Shown: one piece after another, positions 17,126 to 26,029 of the stretch
Layout: every line of letters begins with the position of its first letter
How positions within the stretch are numbered: the stretch's first letter is position 1
Source of the DNA: Aeromicrobium ginsengisoli
Lineage (GTDB): Bacteria > Actinomycetota > Actinomycetes > Propionibacteriales > Nocardioidaceae
Assembly: GCF_004134905.2 (NCBI RefSeq)
Contig: NZ_SDPQ02000002.1
Coordinates: 1,116,001-1,180,000 of the forward strand
Direction of reading: 5' to 3'
DNA length: 64,000 nucleotides
Program-made: the position numbers and the translations under genes
Notes under the pieces: model-generated
What the model saw: the letters and a program-made list of their open reading frames with translations, nothing else
Database searches by the model: none
Told to the model about the DNA's origin: nothing

Positions 17126-18015
17126 CGCGCGAGCTCGGCCTCGACCGCGCGCGCGACCGCCTTCATCCCGGCGAGCCGCGGGTGGAACGCGATGCCGTCG
17201 GCGTCCTGCACCGTCCGGCCGTTGGTCCAGGCGCGCGCCCCGGCACACGCGTCGTGGCCGCGCGACGCCTGACGCATCGAGACGTAGGGGACACGTCCCC
17301 CGCGGGCGGCGTCGGCGAGTGCCTGGTCGAGCGCCGCCTCGGTCGCGGCAACCGCAGCGGCGTCGGTCACCGGGATGCCGATCGTCGGGCAGGTGCCCGA
17401 GTCGGGCATGATCCGCAGGTAGCCGACCAGCAGCACGGTCGCCTTCGGCGCCTTGGCGCGTACGTCGTCGAGCACCGTCGCGATGTCACTGACGGTCTGC
17501 CGCAGGATCGTGGGAGCCGAGTCCCGGGAGAACGGCGCGCACGCTCCTTGGTCGCCGGTGCAGGCCGAGATGAGCGACGCGAACAGGTTGTCGTCGTTGC
17601 CACCGATGCCGACCGTCACGAGGTTCGTGCCGGCCTTGACGGCCGCGAGCTGCGGTCGCTCCTCGACCAGACCTCCGCCGTTCTGCAGCACGTCATGGGT
17701 CGTCGCGCCGGCACAGCTGACGTCCGTGAACGATCTCGCGTCGAGCCGCCGCGCGAGCAGCGAGGGCCAGTTGTGGTCGGACCGCAGGCAGAGCTCGCCG
17801 CCCTTGCGCAGGTCGGCGAGCCCCGGACCAGCCGTGAACGAGTCACCGATCGCGACGTACGAACGTACGGCCGGCAGATCGGGCGTCGGGCTGGGAGTCG
17901 GGCTCGCGGTCGGAGTCGTCCTCGTCGGTGCCGGGTCGTCGGGCGCCGATGAGCACCCGGCGAGCAGCGCCGTCACCACGACGGCGACGCCGGCGATCCG
18001 GGCTCTCCACGACAT
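17122..18015 (-). CDS. SGNH/GDSL-family hydrolase lipoprotein
   Basis: 297 residues. A lipoprotein signal ends in the lipobox LLAGC (Cys 21), so it is probably tethered to the outer face of the membrane. A Thr/Pro-rich spacer (25-48) precedes the catalytic domain. Block I is AIGDSFTAG (Ser about 59), block III is GGND (about 135), and the catalytic Asp/His pair lies in DGIAFHP near residue 273-278. This matches SGNH esterases that cleave lipid or polysaccharide esters. The gene converges on the GH3 gene with the stops sharing CTAG. ATG 18015. Confidence 0.85.
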   Translation of the reverse strand: MSWRARIAGVAVVVTALLAGCSSAPDDPAPTRTTPTASPTPSPTPDLPAVRSYVAIGDSFTAGPGLADLRKGGELCLRSDHNWPSLLARRLDARSFTDVSCAGATTHDVLQNGGGLVEERPQLAAVKAGTNLVTVGIGGNDDNLFASLISACTGDQGACAPFSRDSAPTILRQTVSDIATVLDDVRAKAPKATVLLVGYLRIMPDSGTCPTIGIPVTDAAAVAATEAALDQALADAARGGRVPYVSMRQASRGHDACAGARAWTNGRTVQDADGIAFHPRLAGMKAVARAVEAELAR

Positions 18016-18199
18016 GCCCCGACGCTAGCCGGGGCGTGGTGACCGCCGCTCAGCCCGAGGCGCGTGGCCCCACCGGCGATTCGCCCCGGAAGCAGTGGCG
18101 CTGATACTCTTGACGTTGCCGTGTGATCGGCCACGGATCCAGAGTGCCCCGGTGGACAAGCCCGGGCGCGCCGTGCAACAAAACCCTCAGAGGAGAAAA

Positions 18200-18490
18200 G
18201 TGTCGAAGAAGACTGCTGCGCCCACAGTTGCGGGCGTCGCCAAGGAAGACATCATCAAGCAGTACGCGCTCAGTGACGGCGACACCGGATCCCCTGAGGT
18301 CCAGATCGCTCTTCTGACGGGTCGCATCTCGCACCTGACGGCGCACCTGCAGGAGCACAAGCACGACCACCACAGCCGTCGTGGCCTGCTGCTCCTCGTC
18401 GGACAGCGTCGTCGTCTGCTCAACTACCTGCAGAACAACGACATCGAGCGCTACCGCTCGCTCATCGAGCGTCTCGGTCTGCGCCGCTAG
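18200..18490 (+). CDS. rpsO: 30S ribosomal protein S15
   Basis: 96 residues from a GTG start with AGAGGAG about 6 nt ahead. The core ([28 protein letters not shown], then [21 protein letters not shown]) is strongly conserved S15. S15 binds 16S rRNA helices and organises the central domain. The N-terminus carries about seven extra residues ([11 protein letters not shown]...) compared with the usual 89-residue protein. The open frame runs upstream but with residues foreign to S15. It is followed by a clear terminator and then pnp, the classical rpsO-pnp order. Confidence 0.97.
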   Translation: MSKKTAAPTVAGVAKEDIIKQYALSDGDTGSPEVQIALLTGRISHLTAHLQEHKHDHHSRRGLLLLVGQRRRLLNYLQNNDIERYRSLIERLGLRR

Positions 18491-18499
18491 ACCCCTGAG

Positions 18500-18532
18500 G
18501 CGGTCACTCCCCGTGGAGTGACCGCCTTCTTC
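18500..18532 (+). terminator. Rho-independent terminator after rpsO
   Basis: GCGGTCACTCC (18500-18510) and GGAGTGACCGC (18515-18525) form a perfect 11-bp stem with a CCGT loop, followed by CTTCTTC. It separates rpsO from pnp, although read-through or processing at this point is known in other bacteria. Confidence 0.85.
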
Positions 18533-18684
18533 ACAACTGCACATCGCATCACCCATGACGAGAGTGCCCAGGCACGACGTGCTCGGTCCTCGGTAGTGGC
18601 CCTCGGGATGTTCGCAACGAACGCCCGCAGGCCTCGATCGAAGACCGACAAGGTTCCACCGTCTGGCACCTCTCGTCCCAACAG

Positions 18685-18700
18685 GCAGGCATACGCCTGC
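18685..18700 (+). promoter_or_regulatory. Small hairpin just upstream of the pnp Shine-Dalgarno
   Basis: GCAGGC-ATAC-GCCTGC, a perfect 6-bp stem, ends one base before GGAAGGGA, the pnp ribosome-binding site. The 180-nt leader also holds GTTCG-CAA-CGAAC (18610-18622). In enterobacteria pnp is autoregulated through leader stems cut by RNase III; whether this leader acts similarly is only a guess. Confidence 0.4.
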
Positions 18701-18713
18701 GGAAGGGACTTCC

Positions 18714-20942
18714 ATGTCGGAATCCACACTTCACACCGCTGAGACCGTCATCGACAACGGCAGCTTCGGCACCCGCACCATCCGGTTCGAGACCGGCGTC
18801 CTCGCCCAGCAGGCTGCCGGCTCCGTCGCAGCCTTCCTCGACGACGACACGATGCTCCTGTCGGCCACCACGGCCGGCAAGCACCCCAAGGACCACTTCG
18901 ACTTCTTCCCCTTGACGATCGACGTCGAGGAGCGGATGTACGCCGCCGGCCGCATCCCGGGCTCGTTCTTCCGTCGTGAGGGACGTCCCAGCGAGGACGC
19001 GATCCTCACGTGCCGCCTGATCGACCGCCCGCTGCGCCCGACGTTCAAGAAGGGCCTGCGCAACGAGGTCCAGGTCGTCATCACGGTCCTGGCGCTCAAC
19101 CCCGACACCCCCTACGACGTCCTGGCGATCAACGCGGCCTCCGCGTCGACCCAGATCTCGGGCCTGCCGTTCACCGGTCCCGTCGGCGCCACCCGCGTCG
19201 CCCTGATCGACGGCCAGTGGGTCGGCTTCCCGACGCACAGCCAGCTCGAGAACGCCGTGTTCGACATGGTCGTCGCCGGCCGCATCGCGGGTGACGACGT
19301 CGCCATCATGATGGTCGAGGCCGAGTCGACCGAGTCGACCTGGGACCTCGTCCAGAGCGGCGTCCAGGCGCCGACCGAGGAGATCGTCGCCGGTGGCCTC
19401 GAGGCCGCCAAGGTCTTCATCAAGCAGCTGTGCGAGGCGCAGATCGCGCTCGCCGAGACCGCCGCCAAGCCGGTCCGCGAGTTCCCGATCTTCCTCGACT
19501 ACGAAGACGACGTCTACGAAGCCGTCGAGGCCGTCGCCAAGGCCGATCTGGCCCAGGCCCTCACGATCGTCAGCAAGGCTGACCGCGAGGAGCGCGAGTC
19601 CGAGATCAAGGCCGACGTCATCGACAAGCTCGGCGAGCAGTTCGAGGGCCGCGAGAAGGAGATCGGCGCTGCTGTTCGCTCCGTGACCAAGGCTGTCGTC
19701 CGCGAGCGCGTCCTGCGCGACAAGGTCCGCATCGACGGGCGTGGCCTCGAGGACATCCGTGCCCTGAGCGCCGAGGTCGGCATCGTTCCCCGCGTGCACG
19801 GTTCGGCACTGTTCCAGCGCGGCGAGACCCAGATCATGGGCATCACGACGCTCAACATGCTGGGCCTCGAGCAGAAGCTCGACACGCTCTCCCCGGAGAC
19901 GTCGCGCCGCTACATGCACAACTACAACTTCCCGCCCTACTCGACCGGTGAGACCGGCCGGGTCGGTTCGCCGAAGCGCCGCGAGATCGGTCACGGTGCC
20001 CTTGCGGGCCGTGCCCTGCTCCCGGTCCTGCCGACGCGCGAGGAGTTCCCCTACGCGATCCGTCAGGTCTCGGAGGCGCTCAGCTCCAACGGCTCCACCT
20101 CGATGGGCTCGGTCTGCGCCTCGACGCTCGGCCTGCTCAACGCCGGTGTGCCGCTGCGTGCGCCGGTCGCCGGCATCGCGATGGGCCTCATCTCGGGTGA
20201 GATCGACGGCAAGCAGACGTTCGTCACGCTGACCGACATCCTGGGAGCCGAGGACGCCTTCGGCGACATGGACTTCAAGGTCGCCGGAACGCGCGAGTTC
20301 GTCACCGCCCTGCAGCTCGACACGAAGCTCGACGGCATCCCCGCCGACGTGCTGGCCGGCGCGCTGACCCAGGCATACGGTGCGCGTGTCGCGATCCTCG
20401 ACGTCATGGCCGAGGCCATCGACGAGCCCGACGACATGAGCCCCTACGCCCCGCGGATCATCACGATCAAGATCCCCGTGGACAAGATCGGTGAGGTCAT
20501 CGGCCCCAAGGGCAAGATCATCAACCAGATCCAGGACGAGACGGGCGCCAACATCTCGCTCGAGGACGACGGCACGGTCTACGTCGGTGCGGAGAGCGGC
20601 GAAGCTGCCGAAGCCGCCCGCGACGCGATCAACGCCATCGCCAACCCGACGATGCCCGAGGTCGGCGAGCGCTACCTCGGCACCGTCGTCAAGACGGTCG
20701 ACTTCGGCGCGTTCGTGTCGCTGGCTCCGGGGCGCGACGGCCTGCTGCACATCAGCAAGCTGCGTGAGCTCAACGGCGGCCAGCGCGTCAACAACGTCGA
20801 GGACGTCGTCAAGGTCGGCCAGAAGATCCAGGTCGAGATCGCCGAGCTCGGCGACCGTGGCAAGCTCTCGCTGGTCCCGGTCCTCGAGGACAAGGGCGAC
20901 GAGGCCCCTGTGGTTGAGGAGCCGGTCAGCTCCGACGCCTGA
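18714..20942 (+). CDS. pnp: Polyribonucleotide nucleotidyltransferase (PNPase)
   Basis: 742 residues. A phosphorolytic 3'-5' exoribonuclease, and in actinobacteria also a producer of RNA 3' tails. It has two RNase PH-like domains (about 15-150 and 330-560) around an alpha-helical linker. The second includes [24 protein letters not shown] and [10 protein letters not shown]. Near 585 a KH domain starts ([22 protein letters not shown]), and an S1 domain follows at about 655 ([20 protein letters not shown]). All key parts are complete. The start is ATG 18714 with GGAAGGGA ahead. A terminator follows at 20958. Confidence 0.98.
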   Translation: MSESTLHTAETVIDNGSFGTRTIRFETGVLAQQAAGSVAAFLDDDTMLLSATTAGKHPKDHFDFFPLTIDVEERMYAAGRIPGSFFRREGRPSEDAILTCRLIDRPLRPTFKKGLRNEVQVVITVLALNPDTPYDVLAINAASASTQISGLPFTGPVGATRVALIDGQWVGFPTHSQLENAVFDMVVAGRIAGDDVAIMMVEAESTESTWDLVQSGVQAPTEEIVAGGLEAAKVFIKQLCEAQIALAETAAKPVREFPIFLDYEDDVYEAVEAVAKADLAQALTIVSKADREERESEIKADVIDKLGEQFEGREKEIGAAVRSVTKAVVRERVLRDKVRIDGRGLEDIRALSAEVGIVPRVHGSALFQRGETQIMGITTLNMLGLEQKLDTLSPETSRRYMHNYNFPPYSTGETGRVGSPKRREIGHGALAGRALLPVLPTREEFPYAIRQVSEALSSNGSTSMGSVCASTLGLLNAGVPLRAPVAGIAMGLISGEIDGKQTFVTLTDILGAEDAFGDMDFKVAGTREFVTALQLDTKLDGIPADVLAGALTQAYGARVAILDVMAEAIDEPDDMSPYAPRIITIKIPVDKIGEVIGPKGKIINQIQDETGANISLEDDGTVYVGAESGEAAEAARDAINAIANPTMPEVGERYLGTVVKTVDFGAFVSLAPGRDGLLHISKLRELNGGQRVNNVEDVVKVGQKIQVEIAELGDRGKLSLVPVLEDKGDEAPVVEEPVSSDA

Positions 20943-20957
20943 CCCGTACGTCTGAGA

Positions 20958-20984
20958 GGGCCCCGTCGCACTGCGGCGGGGCCC
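20958..20984 (+). terminator. Terminator hairpin after pnp
   Basis: GGGCCCCG (20958-20965) pairs with CGGGGCCC (20977-20984), and weaker pairs extend into the loop. TTCGGC follows rather than a T-run, common for high-GC actinobacterial terminators. Confidence 0.75.
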
Positions 20985-21004
20985 TTCGGCGTACCTGCCC
21001 TGGG

Positions 21005-21081
21005 CGGTGGATCTTCCACCGTTCGCCACTGGGCGGTGGAAGATCCACCGTATGAGTCGCCAGAAGGTGGAGAATCCACCG
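21005..21081. repeat. Three spaced palindromes GGTGGA-n3-TCCACC
   Basis: Copies at 21006-21020, 21035-21049 and 21066-21080 share the exact arms GGTGGA and TCCACC with different centres (TCT, AGA, GAA). The first two are also flanked by CGG...CG. Centre-to-centre spacing is 29 and 31 bp, close to three helical turns. They fill the gap between the pnp terminator and kynU. They could be operator sites for a dimeric regulator of kynU, or copies of an interspersed palindrome. Confidence 0.7.
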
Positions 21082-21123
21082 CTCGAGCGAAGGGGCGATC
21101 CAGGACCGTGAGAGCATCAGCCG

Positions 21124-22326
21124 GTGACGACACCCCCTGACGTCCTGGACGCTGCCGACCCCCTGGCCGCCTTCCGTGACCGTTTCGTGATCGACGACGA
21201 CCTCGTGGCGTACCTCGACGGCAACTCGCTGGGCCGCCTGCCGCGGGCGACGGTCGATCGCCTCGGCGCCTTCGTGCGCGAGGAGTGGGGGAGCCGGCTG
21301 ATCCGCGGCTGGGACGATGCGTGGGTCGACCTGCCCGTCACGGTGGGTGACGAGCTCGGCGAGGCGCTCCTGGGGGCCGCCGCCGGGCGGACCGTGATCG
21401 CCGACTCGACGTCGGTCAACCTCTACAAGCTGCTGCACGCGGCGATCGGCGCGCGCCCCGATCGCGACGAGATCGTGATCGACGCGACGAACTTCCCGAC
21501 CGATCGCTACCTCGTCGAGTCCGTCGCCGCTGCGCGCGGACTGACGGTCCGCTGGCTGCGACCGGACCTGGTCGACAACGTCACGGTCGACGCCCTCGCC
21601 GACGTGCTCGGGGCGCGTACGGCCGTGGTGGTGCTGAGCCAGGTCGACTACCGCTCCGGCACGCTGGTCGACCTGCCTGCTGTCACCCGGCTCGTGCACG
21701 AGCACGGAGCAGTGATCGTGTGGGACCTCTGCCACTCCGTCGGCGTGATGCCGATCGCGCTGGACTCGGCCGACGTCGACTTCGCGGTCGGCTGCACCTA
21801 CAAGTACCTCAACAGCGGTCCCGGGGCGCCGGCGTTCCTGTACGTCGCCGAGCGGCACCTGTCCGCGGTGACGCAGCCGATCGCGGGCTGGTGGAGCGCG
21901 TCGGACCTGTTCGCGATGTCCGAGACGTACGAGGTGGCGCCGACGATCCGGCGGATGCTGAGTGGCACGCCGTCGGTCGCCGGCATCGTCGCGGTGCAGG
22001 AGGGCGTACGCCTGATCGCCGAGGCGGGCGTCGACGCGATCCGGGCCAAGTCCGAGGCGCTGACGGCGTACACGGTGGAGCTGCTGGACGATGCCGGACT
22101 CGAGATCGTCACACCTCGCGAGCCGGCGTCGCGAGGCAGCCACGTGACGGTGCGGGCGCCGGAGGCGCGGCGCGTCGCCGACGCGATGATCGAGCGCGGC
22201 GTCGTGCCGGACTTCCGCGAGCCCGACCTGATCCGGCTGGGGTTGTCGCCGCTGTCGACGTCGTTCGCCGAGGTCGAGGCCGGAGTCCGCATCCTCGTCG
22301 ACTGCGTCGGCGGCACTCGCCGATAG
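21124..22326 (+). CDS. kynU: Kynureninase
   Basis: 400 residues; a PLP enzyme that cleaves kynurenine to anthranilate and alanine. Family marks are YLDGNSLGRLP (about 33), WGSRLIRGWDDAW, the aspartate region VIVWDLCHSVG and the PLP lysine in CTYKYLN (about 227), then GWW. The start is GTG 21124. No other tryptophan-catabolism gene is nearby, so it may act in tryptophan breakdown with genes elsewhere. Three palindromes directly upstream are candidate operator sites. dapB follows 9 nt after its stop but has its own -10 element. Confidence 0.9.
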   Translation: MTTPPDVLDAADPLAAFRDRFVIDDDLVAYLDGNSLGRLPRATVDRLGAFVREEWGSRLIRGWDDAWVDLPVTVGDELGEALLGAAAGRTVIADSTSVNLYKLLHAAIGARPDRDEIVIDATNFPTDRYLVESVAAARGLTVRWLRPDLVDNVTVDALADVLGARTAVVVLSQVDYRSGTLVDLPAVTRLVHEHGAVIVWDLCHSVGVMPIALDSADVDFAVGCTYKYLNSGPGAPAFLYVAERHLSAVTQPIAGWWSASDLFAMSETYEVAPTIRRMLSGTPSVAGIVAVQEGVRLIAEAGVDAIRAKSEALTAYTVELLDDAGLEIVTPREPASRGSHVTVRAPEARRVADAMIERGVVPDFREPDLIRLGLSPLSTSFAEVEAGVRILVDCVGGTRR

Positions 22327-22329
22327 GCT
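22324..22329 (+). promoter_or_regulatory. -10 element (TAGGCT) for leaderless dapB
   Basis: TAGGCT overlaps the end of kynU and lies exactly 6 nt before the dapB ATG at 22336. A start at the A of ATG is predicted. Confidence 0.5.
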
Positions 22330-22335
22330 GGCGCC

Positions 22336-23079
22336 ATGACACGGGTCGCGGTGCTGGGTGCCAAGGGGCGCATGGGTTCGGAGTCCGTTCGGGCGCTCAA
22401 TGCGGCCGATGGCATCGAGGTCGTGGCCGAGGTCGACGTCGACGACTCGCTCGACCTGCTCGCCGAAGCCGACGCCGAGGTCGCCCTGGACTTCACCCAG
22501 CCGGAGGCAGCGCTCAACAACGTGACGTGGTGCGCCGAGCACGGCATCCATGTGGTCGTCGGCACCTCAGGCTTCGACGACGCCAAGATCGACCGCGTAC
22601 GCGCCCTGCTGGGTGATGCACCCTCGACCGGCGTGCTGATCGTGCCCAACTTCTCGATCGGGGCGGTGCTGATGATGCGCTTCGCCGCCACGGCTGCCCC
22701 GTTCTTCGAGTCGATCGAGGTCATCGAGCTGCACCACCCCGCCAAGATCGACGCGCCGTCCGGCACCGCGACGCGGACCGCGGAGATGATCGCCGCGGCA
22801 CGCGCCGACGCCGGCTCAGCGCCACTGCCCGATGCCACGACGACCGATCCCGACGGTGCGCGCGGTGCGAAGGTCGCGGGCATCCCCGTGCACTCGGTGC
22901 GCGCCCGCGGGTTCACGGCATCGCAGGAGGTGTTGTTCGGCGGCGCGGGTGAGACGTTCTCGATCCGCCACGACTCGATCGACCGGGCTTCGTTCATGCC
23001 CGGCGTCGTCGCCGCCGTACGCGCCGTGCCGGGGCTTCCCGGGGTGACGGTGGGTCTCGACGCGGTGCTCGGCCTCTAA
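22336..23079 (+). CDS. dapB: 4-hydroxy-tetrahydrodipicolinate reductase
   Basis: 247 residues. The second committed step of diaminopimelate/lysine synthesis, using NAD(P)H. The N-terminal Rossmann motif is VAVLGAKGRMGS. The catalytic segment ELHHPAKIDAPSGTA holds the conserved His (about 133) and Lys (about 137). Its product partner dapA lies 5 kb downstream with its own promoter. The stop overlaps that of the converging azlD gene (CTAA shared). Confidence 0.96.
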   Translation: MTRVAVLGAKGRMGSESVRALNAADGIEVVAEVDVDDSLDLLAEADAEVALDFTQPEAALNNVTWCAEHGIHVVVGTSGFDDAKIDRVRALLGDAPSTGVLIVPNFSIGAVLMMRFAATAAPFFESIEVIELHHPAKIDAPSGTATRTAEMIAAARADAGSAPLPDATTTDPDGARGAKVAGIPVHSVRARGFTASQEVLFGGAGETFSIRHDSIDRASFMPGVVAAVRAVPGLPGVTVGLDAVLGL

Positions 23080-23378
23080 AGGCGTACGAGCGCCGCGACC
23101 AGTGCGGCGGCGACCACGACCGGAAGGAACGGCACGCGCAGCGACAGCAGGACGGCCGCGACGACGAGCCCCAGCAGTCGGGCGTCGATCGTGAGCGAGC
23201 CGTCGTCGGCGAACACCTGCACCGCGATCAAGGCGCCCAGCAGCGCGACGGGGATGAGGTCGGCGGCGCGGACCGTGGCGGGATGGTTGAGCACCCGCTC
23301 GGGCACCGACAGTCCCGCGTACTTCAGCGCGAAGCAGCCCACGATCATCACGACGATGCCGGCCCACAGTGCCGTCAT
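23076..23378 (-). CDS. azlD: AzlD-family branched-chain amino acid transport subunit
   Basis: 100 residues, about four hydrophobic helices. The start MTALWAGIVVMIVGCFALKYAG and the central RAADLIPVALLGALIAVQVF segment are typical of AzlD, the small partner of the AzlC exporter. The ATG at 23378 overlaps the azlC stop by 4 nt. The open frame extends upstream, but the overlap and family length fix the start. In the inner membrane AzlCD is thought to export branched-chain amino acids or analogues. Confidence 0.88.
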   Translation of the reverse strand: MTALWAGIVVMIVGCFALKYAGLSVPERVLNHPATVRAADLIPVALLGALIAVQVFADDGSLTIDARLLGLVVAAVLLSLRVPFLPVVVAAALVAALVRL

Positions 23379-24049
23379 GCCGACACCTTCGGGCGCCAGA
23401 GCATGCCGAGCACGACCGCGGCACCGCCACCGAGGATGATCGGCAGCCCGGCGGCGGTGATGGGGACCAGCCCGAGCGCGACGGCCGCACCGAACACCGC
23501 GACGAGGCGCGCGTGCCACGACGTCAGCCGCGGCCACAGCAGCCCGAGGAACGCCGCGCCGACCGCAGCGTCCAGTCCGTACGTCTGGGGGTCGCCGATC
23601 TTCTCGCCCGCCACCGCGCCGACATACGTCATGAGGTTCCAGAGGAAGAAGATCGAGATGCCGGTCCAGTAGAAGCCGAGCCGGGTCTGCCGGGTGGTCT
23701 CCCGCGTCACCGCCATCGCGGTCGACTCGTCGATCACGAAGTGGGCCGAGCCGAGCCGCTGCGGCCCGTTGAGGTCGAGCTTCTGGGCGAGGCTGACCCC
23801 GTAGAACAGGTTGCGGCTGCCCAGGAGGACCGCTGTCAACGCACCGGTCACCGGGTTGCCGCCCGACGCGATGATGCCGATGAAGGCGAACTGCGAGGCG
23901 CCAGTGAACACCAGCAACGACAGGACGCAGGTCTGCAGCACGTCGAGCCCGGACGTCGTCGAGATCGCGCCGAACGAGACGCCGTACGCGCCGGTGGCCA
24001 GGCCGACTCCGAGCGAGTCGACGATGACGGAGCGGTCGGTTGCCGTCAT
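23375..24049 (-). CDS. azlC: AzlC-family amino acid exporter
   Basis: 224 residues with about six to seven membrane segments. VGLATGAYGVSFGAI, SLLVFTGASQFAFIGI and LGSRNLFYGVSLAQKL are hallmark AzlC stretches. A DEST segment (HFVIDESTAMAV) is also typical. It couples by 4-nt overlaps to the acetyltransferase upstream and azlD downstream, making one operon with the preceding membrane protein. Substrate not provable from sequence; branched-chain amino acids are the usual assignment. Confidence 0.9.
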   Translation of the reverse strand: MTATDRSVIVDSLGVGLATGAYGVSFGAISTTSGLDVLQTCVLSLLVFTGASQFAFIGIIASGGNPVTGALTAVLLGSRNLFYGVSLAQKLDLNGPQRLGSAHFVIDESTAMAVTRETTRQTRLGFYWTGISIFFLWNLMTYVGAVAGEKIGDPQTYGLDAAVGAAFLGLLWPRLTSWHARLVAVFGAAVALGLVPITAAGLPIILGGGAAVVLGMLWRPKVSA

Positions 24050-24576
24050 CCGATCGCGGTGTGCAGCCGGATCTGCTTGAGGGTCTCCCCGGTCTCGGCC
24101 GCAAGCTCACGGTGGGCGCCGTCGGGCTCCCAGCCCGACTCCGTGACGAAGCCGCGCAGCACGTCGTCCGTCGAGCCCACCCACCACACAGCGCGGGTGA
24201 ACGTGTCCGCGGCGAGCGTGTCGACGGCAGCCTGCAGGAGGCGCGAGCCGTGGCCCTCGCGCTGGTGGCCCGGATCGATGACGAACTCACCGATCTCGCC
24301 GTCGGCAACCTGGTCGGCGTCGGGGTCGTAGCACGGGTGCACGAGCGCGAACCCGCGTACGTCGGCCCGCTCGAGCGCCACGAGCACCCGCATGCGGGCG
24401 TCCTTGGGGGAGGAGATCACCGTGGCCCAGCGTTCGGCGAGCTCACCGTCGGCTTCGAGCTCGTCGGCCGGGACGAGGTCGGCGTAGCTCTCCCGCCACC
24501 GGGCGAGCTGCACACGAACGATCGAGGTGGCGTCGTCGGGCCAGGCCAGACGCGCGCTGACATCAGCGTTGGTCAC
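24046..24576 (-). CDS. GNAT-family N-acetyltransferase
   Basis: 176 residues. The GNAT core is visible: beta-4 IGEFVIDPGHQREGHGSRLLQAAVDTL carries the acetyl-CoA-binding Q/R-x-x-G-x-G/A pattern (QREGHG). Later VWWVGSTDDVLRGFVTESGW forms the C-terminal part. It acetylates an amine of unknown identity. It starts with GTG 24576, which overlaps the TGA of a 28-residue MSERQR-type leader ORF. Its stop overlaps azlC by 4 nt. Being co-transcribed with azlCD suggests an amino-acid-related substrate. Confidence 0.85.
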   Translation of the reverse strand: MTNADVSARLAWPDDATSIVRVQLARWRESYADLVPADELEADGELAERWATVISSPKDARMRVLVALERADVRGFALVHPCYDPDADQVADGEIGEFVIDPGHQREGHGSRLLQAAVDTLAADTFTRAVWWVGSTDDVLRGFVTESGWEPDGAHRELAAETGETLKQIRLHTAIG

Positions 24577-24659
24577 GTCGTCACCCGCATGCGAAAGGCA
24601 GGGTACGCGGATGCCGGTGTGATGGCAGCATCATGGTTCGTTCGCTGGCGCTCACTCAC
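24573..24659 (-). CDS. MSERQR-type mini-ORF cassette (copy 1, upstream of GNAT)
   Basis: A 28-codon frame starting GTG and reading SERQRTNHDAAITP then ASAYPAFRMRVTT. Its start overlaps the stop of the membrane-protein gene (GTGA at 24656-24659), and its stop overlaps the GTG of the acetyltransferase (24573-24576). It closely matches the frames at 28274, 37905 and 37985 in position, length and peptide. The 12-nt core GAGCGCCAGCGA is identical in all copies. Either a translated leader peptide or an inserted DNA repeat that keeps frames open. Confidence 0.5.
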   Translation of the reverse strand: MSERQRTNHDAAITPASAYPAFRMRVTT

Positions 24660-25159
24660 GTGTCGAGGAAGCTCTCGACCAGGTGTGACTCCGCGCCTTG
24701 GGAGTCGAGCATCGCGGCGGTCATCGAGGTGTTGCGCAGGGTCGGCCAGGTCTCCCAGCCGATCACCGCGAGCCCCGGGAACCCGGCGATGACCAGGGGC
24801 CAGCCGCCGTAGTCGCCGGCGAACGTCACGGCGCACGCCGGGATGATCATCGCGAAGAAGCAGTAGAAGAACTTGCGCACGGTCTGCGCCGCGAACACAC
24901 CGATGGCCTGGTTGCGCAGCTCGTGGACGGGCTCGTCGGGGGACAGGGGTGAGGCCCTCAGCCATACGCGCTCGGCGAAGAACGCGCCGATGGCGATCGG
25001 GACGAGGAGCGCGACCGCGAGCCAGGCCGGCGGGTAGTCGGCGTCGGACCCGCCGAAGAGGAAGAACAGCACCACCAGGAAGGCGCCGACCATGCCGATC
25101 TGCACCAGGGCGAAGTTGCGGACCTCTTTGGGGGTTGCGTCGTATTCAGCGCTCGGCAT
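24656..25159 (-). CDS. Four-helix membrane protein of unknown function
   Basis: 167 residues from ATG 25159 (a longer start six codons upstream exists). Four hydrophobic stretches lie at about 22-42, 47-65, 95-113 and 118-135. Short charged loops and a soluble C-terminus (TLRNTSMTAAMLDSQGAESHLVESFLDT) complete it. No family recognised. It is the first gene of the operon with the mini-ORF, the acetyltransferase and azlCD, all joined by 4-nt overlaps, so it may take part in the same export or modification process. Confidence 0.7.
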   Translation of the reverse strand: MPSAEYDATPKEVRNFALVQIGMVGAFLVVLFFLFGGSDADYPPAWLAVALLVPIAIGAFFAERVWLRASPLSPDEPVHELRNQAIGVFAAQTVRKFFYCFFAMIIPACAVTFAGDYGGWPLVIAGFPGLAVIGWETWPTLRNTSMTAAMLDSQGAESHLVESFLDT

Positions 25160-25197
25160 GGTCAGAGTTTCGCACACGATCCGTCGGTCGCGATTGA

Positions 25198-25203
25198 TAG
25201 TCT
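25198..25203 (+). promoter_or_regulatory. -10 element (TAGTCT) for leaderless thyA
   Basis: TAGTCT lies 6 nt before ATG 25210; transcription is predicted to begin at the start codon. It lies back to back with the membrane-protein gene. Confidence 0.5.
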
Positions 25204-25209
25204 GCGGTC

Positions 25210-26004
25210 ATGCGGGCCTACCTCGATCTCGTCCAACGGATCCTCGACGAAGGGGTCGCCAAGGGCGACCGCACGGGCACCGGCACGCGCAGCGTCTTCG
25301 GTCACCAGATGAGGTTCGACCTCAGCGAGGGTTTCCCGCTCGTGACCACCAAGAAGGTGCACCTCAAGTCCGTCGTCGCCGAGCTGCTGTGGTTCATCGC
25401 GGGCGACACCAACACGGGCTACCTGCGCGACAACGGCGTGACGATCTGGGACGAGTGGGCCGACGACAACGGTGACCTCGGGCCGGTCTACGGCTACCAG
25501 TGGCGCTCATGGCCCGCCCCCGACGGCCAGCACATCGACCAGCTCGCGGCCGTCATCGAGCAGATCAAGACCAACCCCGACTCGCGGCGCCACGTCGTGA
25601 GCGCGTGGAACGTCGCCGAGCTCGACGCCATGGCGCTGATGCCGTGCCACGCGTTTTTCCAGTTCTACGTCGCCGACGGCAAGCTGTCGTGCCAGATGTA
25701 TCAACGCTCCGCCGATGTCTTCCTCGGCGTGCCGTTCAACATCGCCTCCTACGCGCTGCTGACGCACATGGTCGCGCAGGTCACCGGGCTCCAGGTCGGC
25801 GACTTCGTGCACACGCTCGGCGACGCGCACCTCTACGTCAACCACCTCGACCAGGCCCGCGAGCAGCTGACCCGCGAGCCGCGCGAGCTGCCCGAGCTTT
25901 GGCTCGACCCGTCGGTCACCTCGATCGACGGATTCACGCTCGACTCGATCAAGGTCACCGGCTACGACCCGCACCCGGCGATCAAGGCTCCGATCGCCGT
26001 ATGA
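25210..26004 (+). CDS. thyA: Thymidylate synthase ThyA
   Basis: 264 residues, the standard bacterial length. Converts dUMP to dTMP with methylene-tetrahydrofolate, giving dihydrofolate. The folate/substrate motifs [17 protein letters not shown], the catalytic Cys in [11 protein letters not shown] (about 146) and the downstream [16 protein letters not shown] are complete. The dihydrofolate reductase gene follows 25 nt later, so the folate product is recycled by the next gene in the operon. No flavin-dependent ThyX is in the window. Confidence 0.98.
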   Translation: MRAYLDLVQRILDEGVAKGDRTGTGTRSVFGHQMRFDLSEGFPLVTTKKVHLKSVVAELLWFIAGDTNTGYLRDNGVTIWDEWADDNGDLGPVYGYQWRSWPAPDGQHIDQLAAVIEQIKTNPDSRRHVVSAWNVAELDAMALMPCHAFFQFYVADGKLSCQMYQRSADVFLGVPFNIASYALLTHMVAQVTGLQVGDFVHTLGDAHLYVNHLDQAREQLTREPRELPELWLDPSVTSIDGFTLDSIKVTGYDPHPAIKAPIAV

Positions 26005-26029
26005 GGCGGAGCCGAATGACGACAGCACT

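Noticed and set aside
14753..17248. 831-codon open frame antisense to the GH3 gene
   Set aside because: Arg/Ala/Gly-rich shadow of the GH3 reading frame; no family features.
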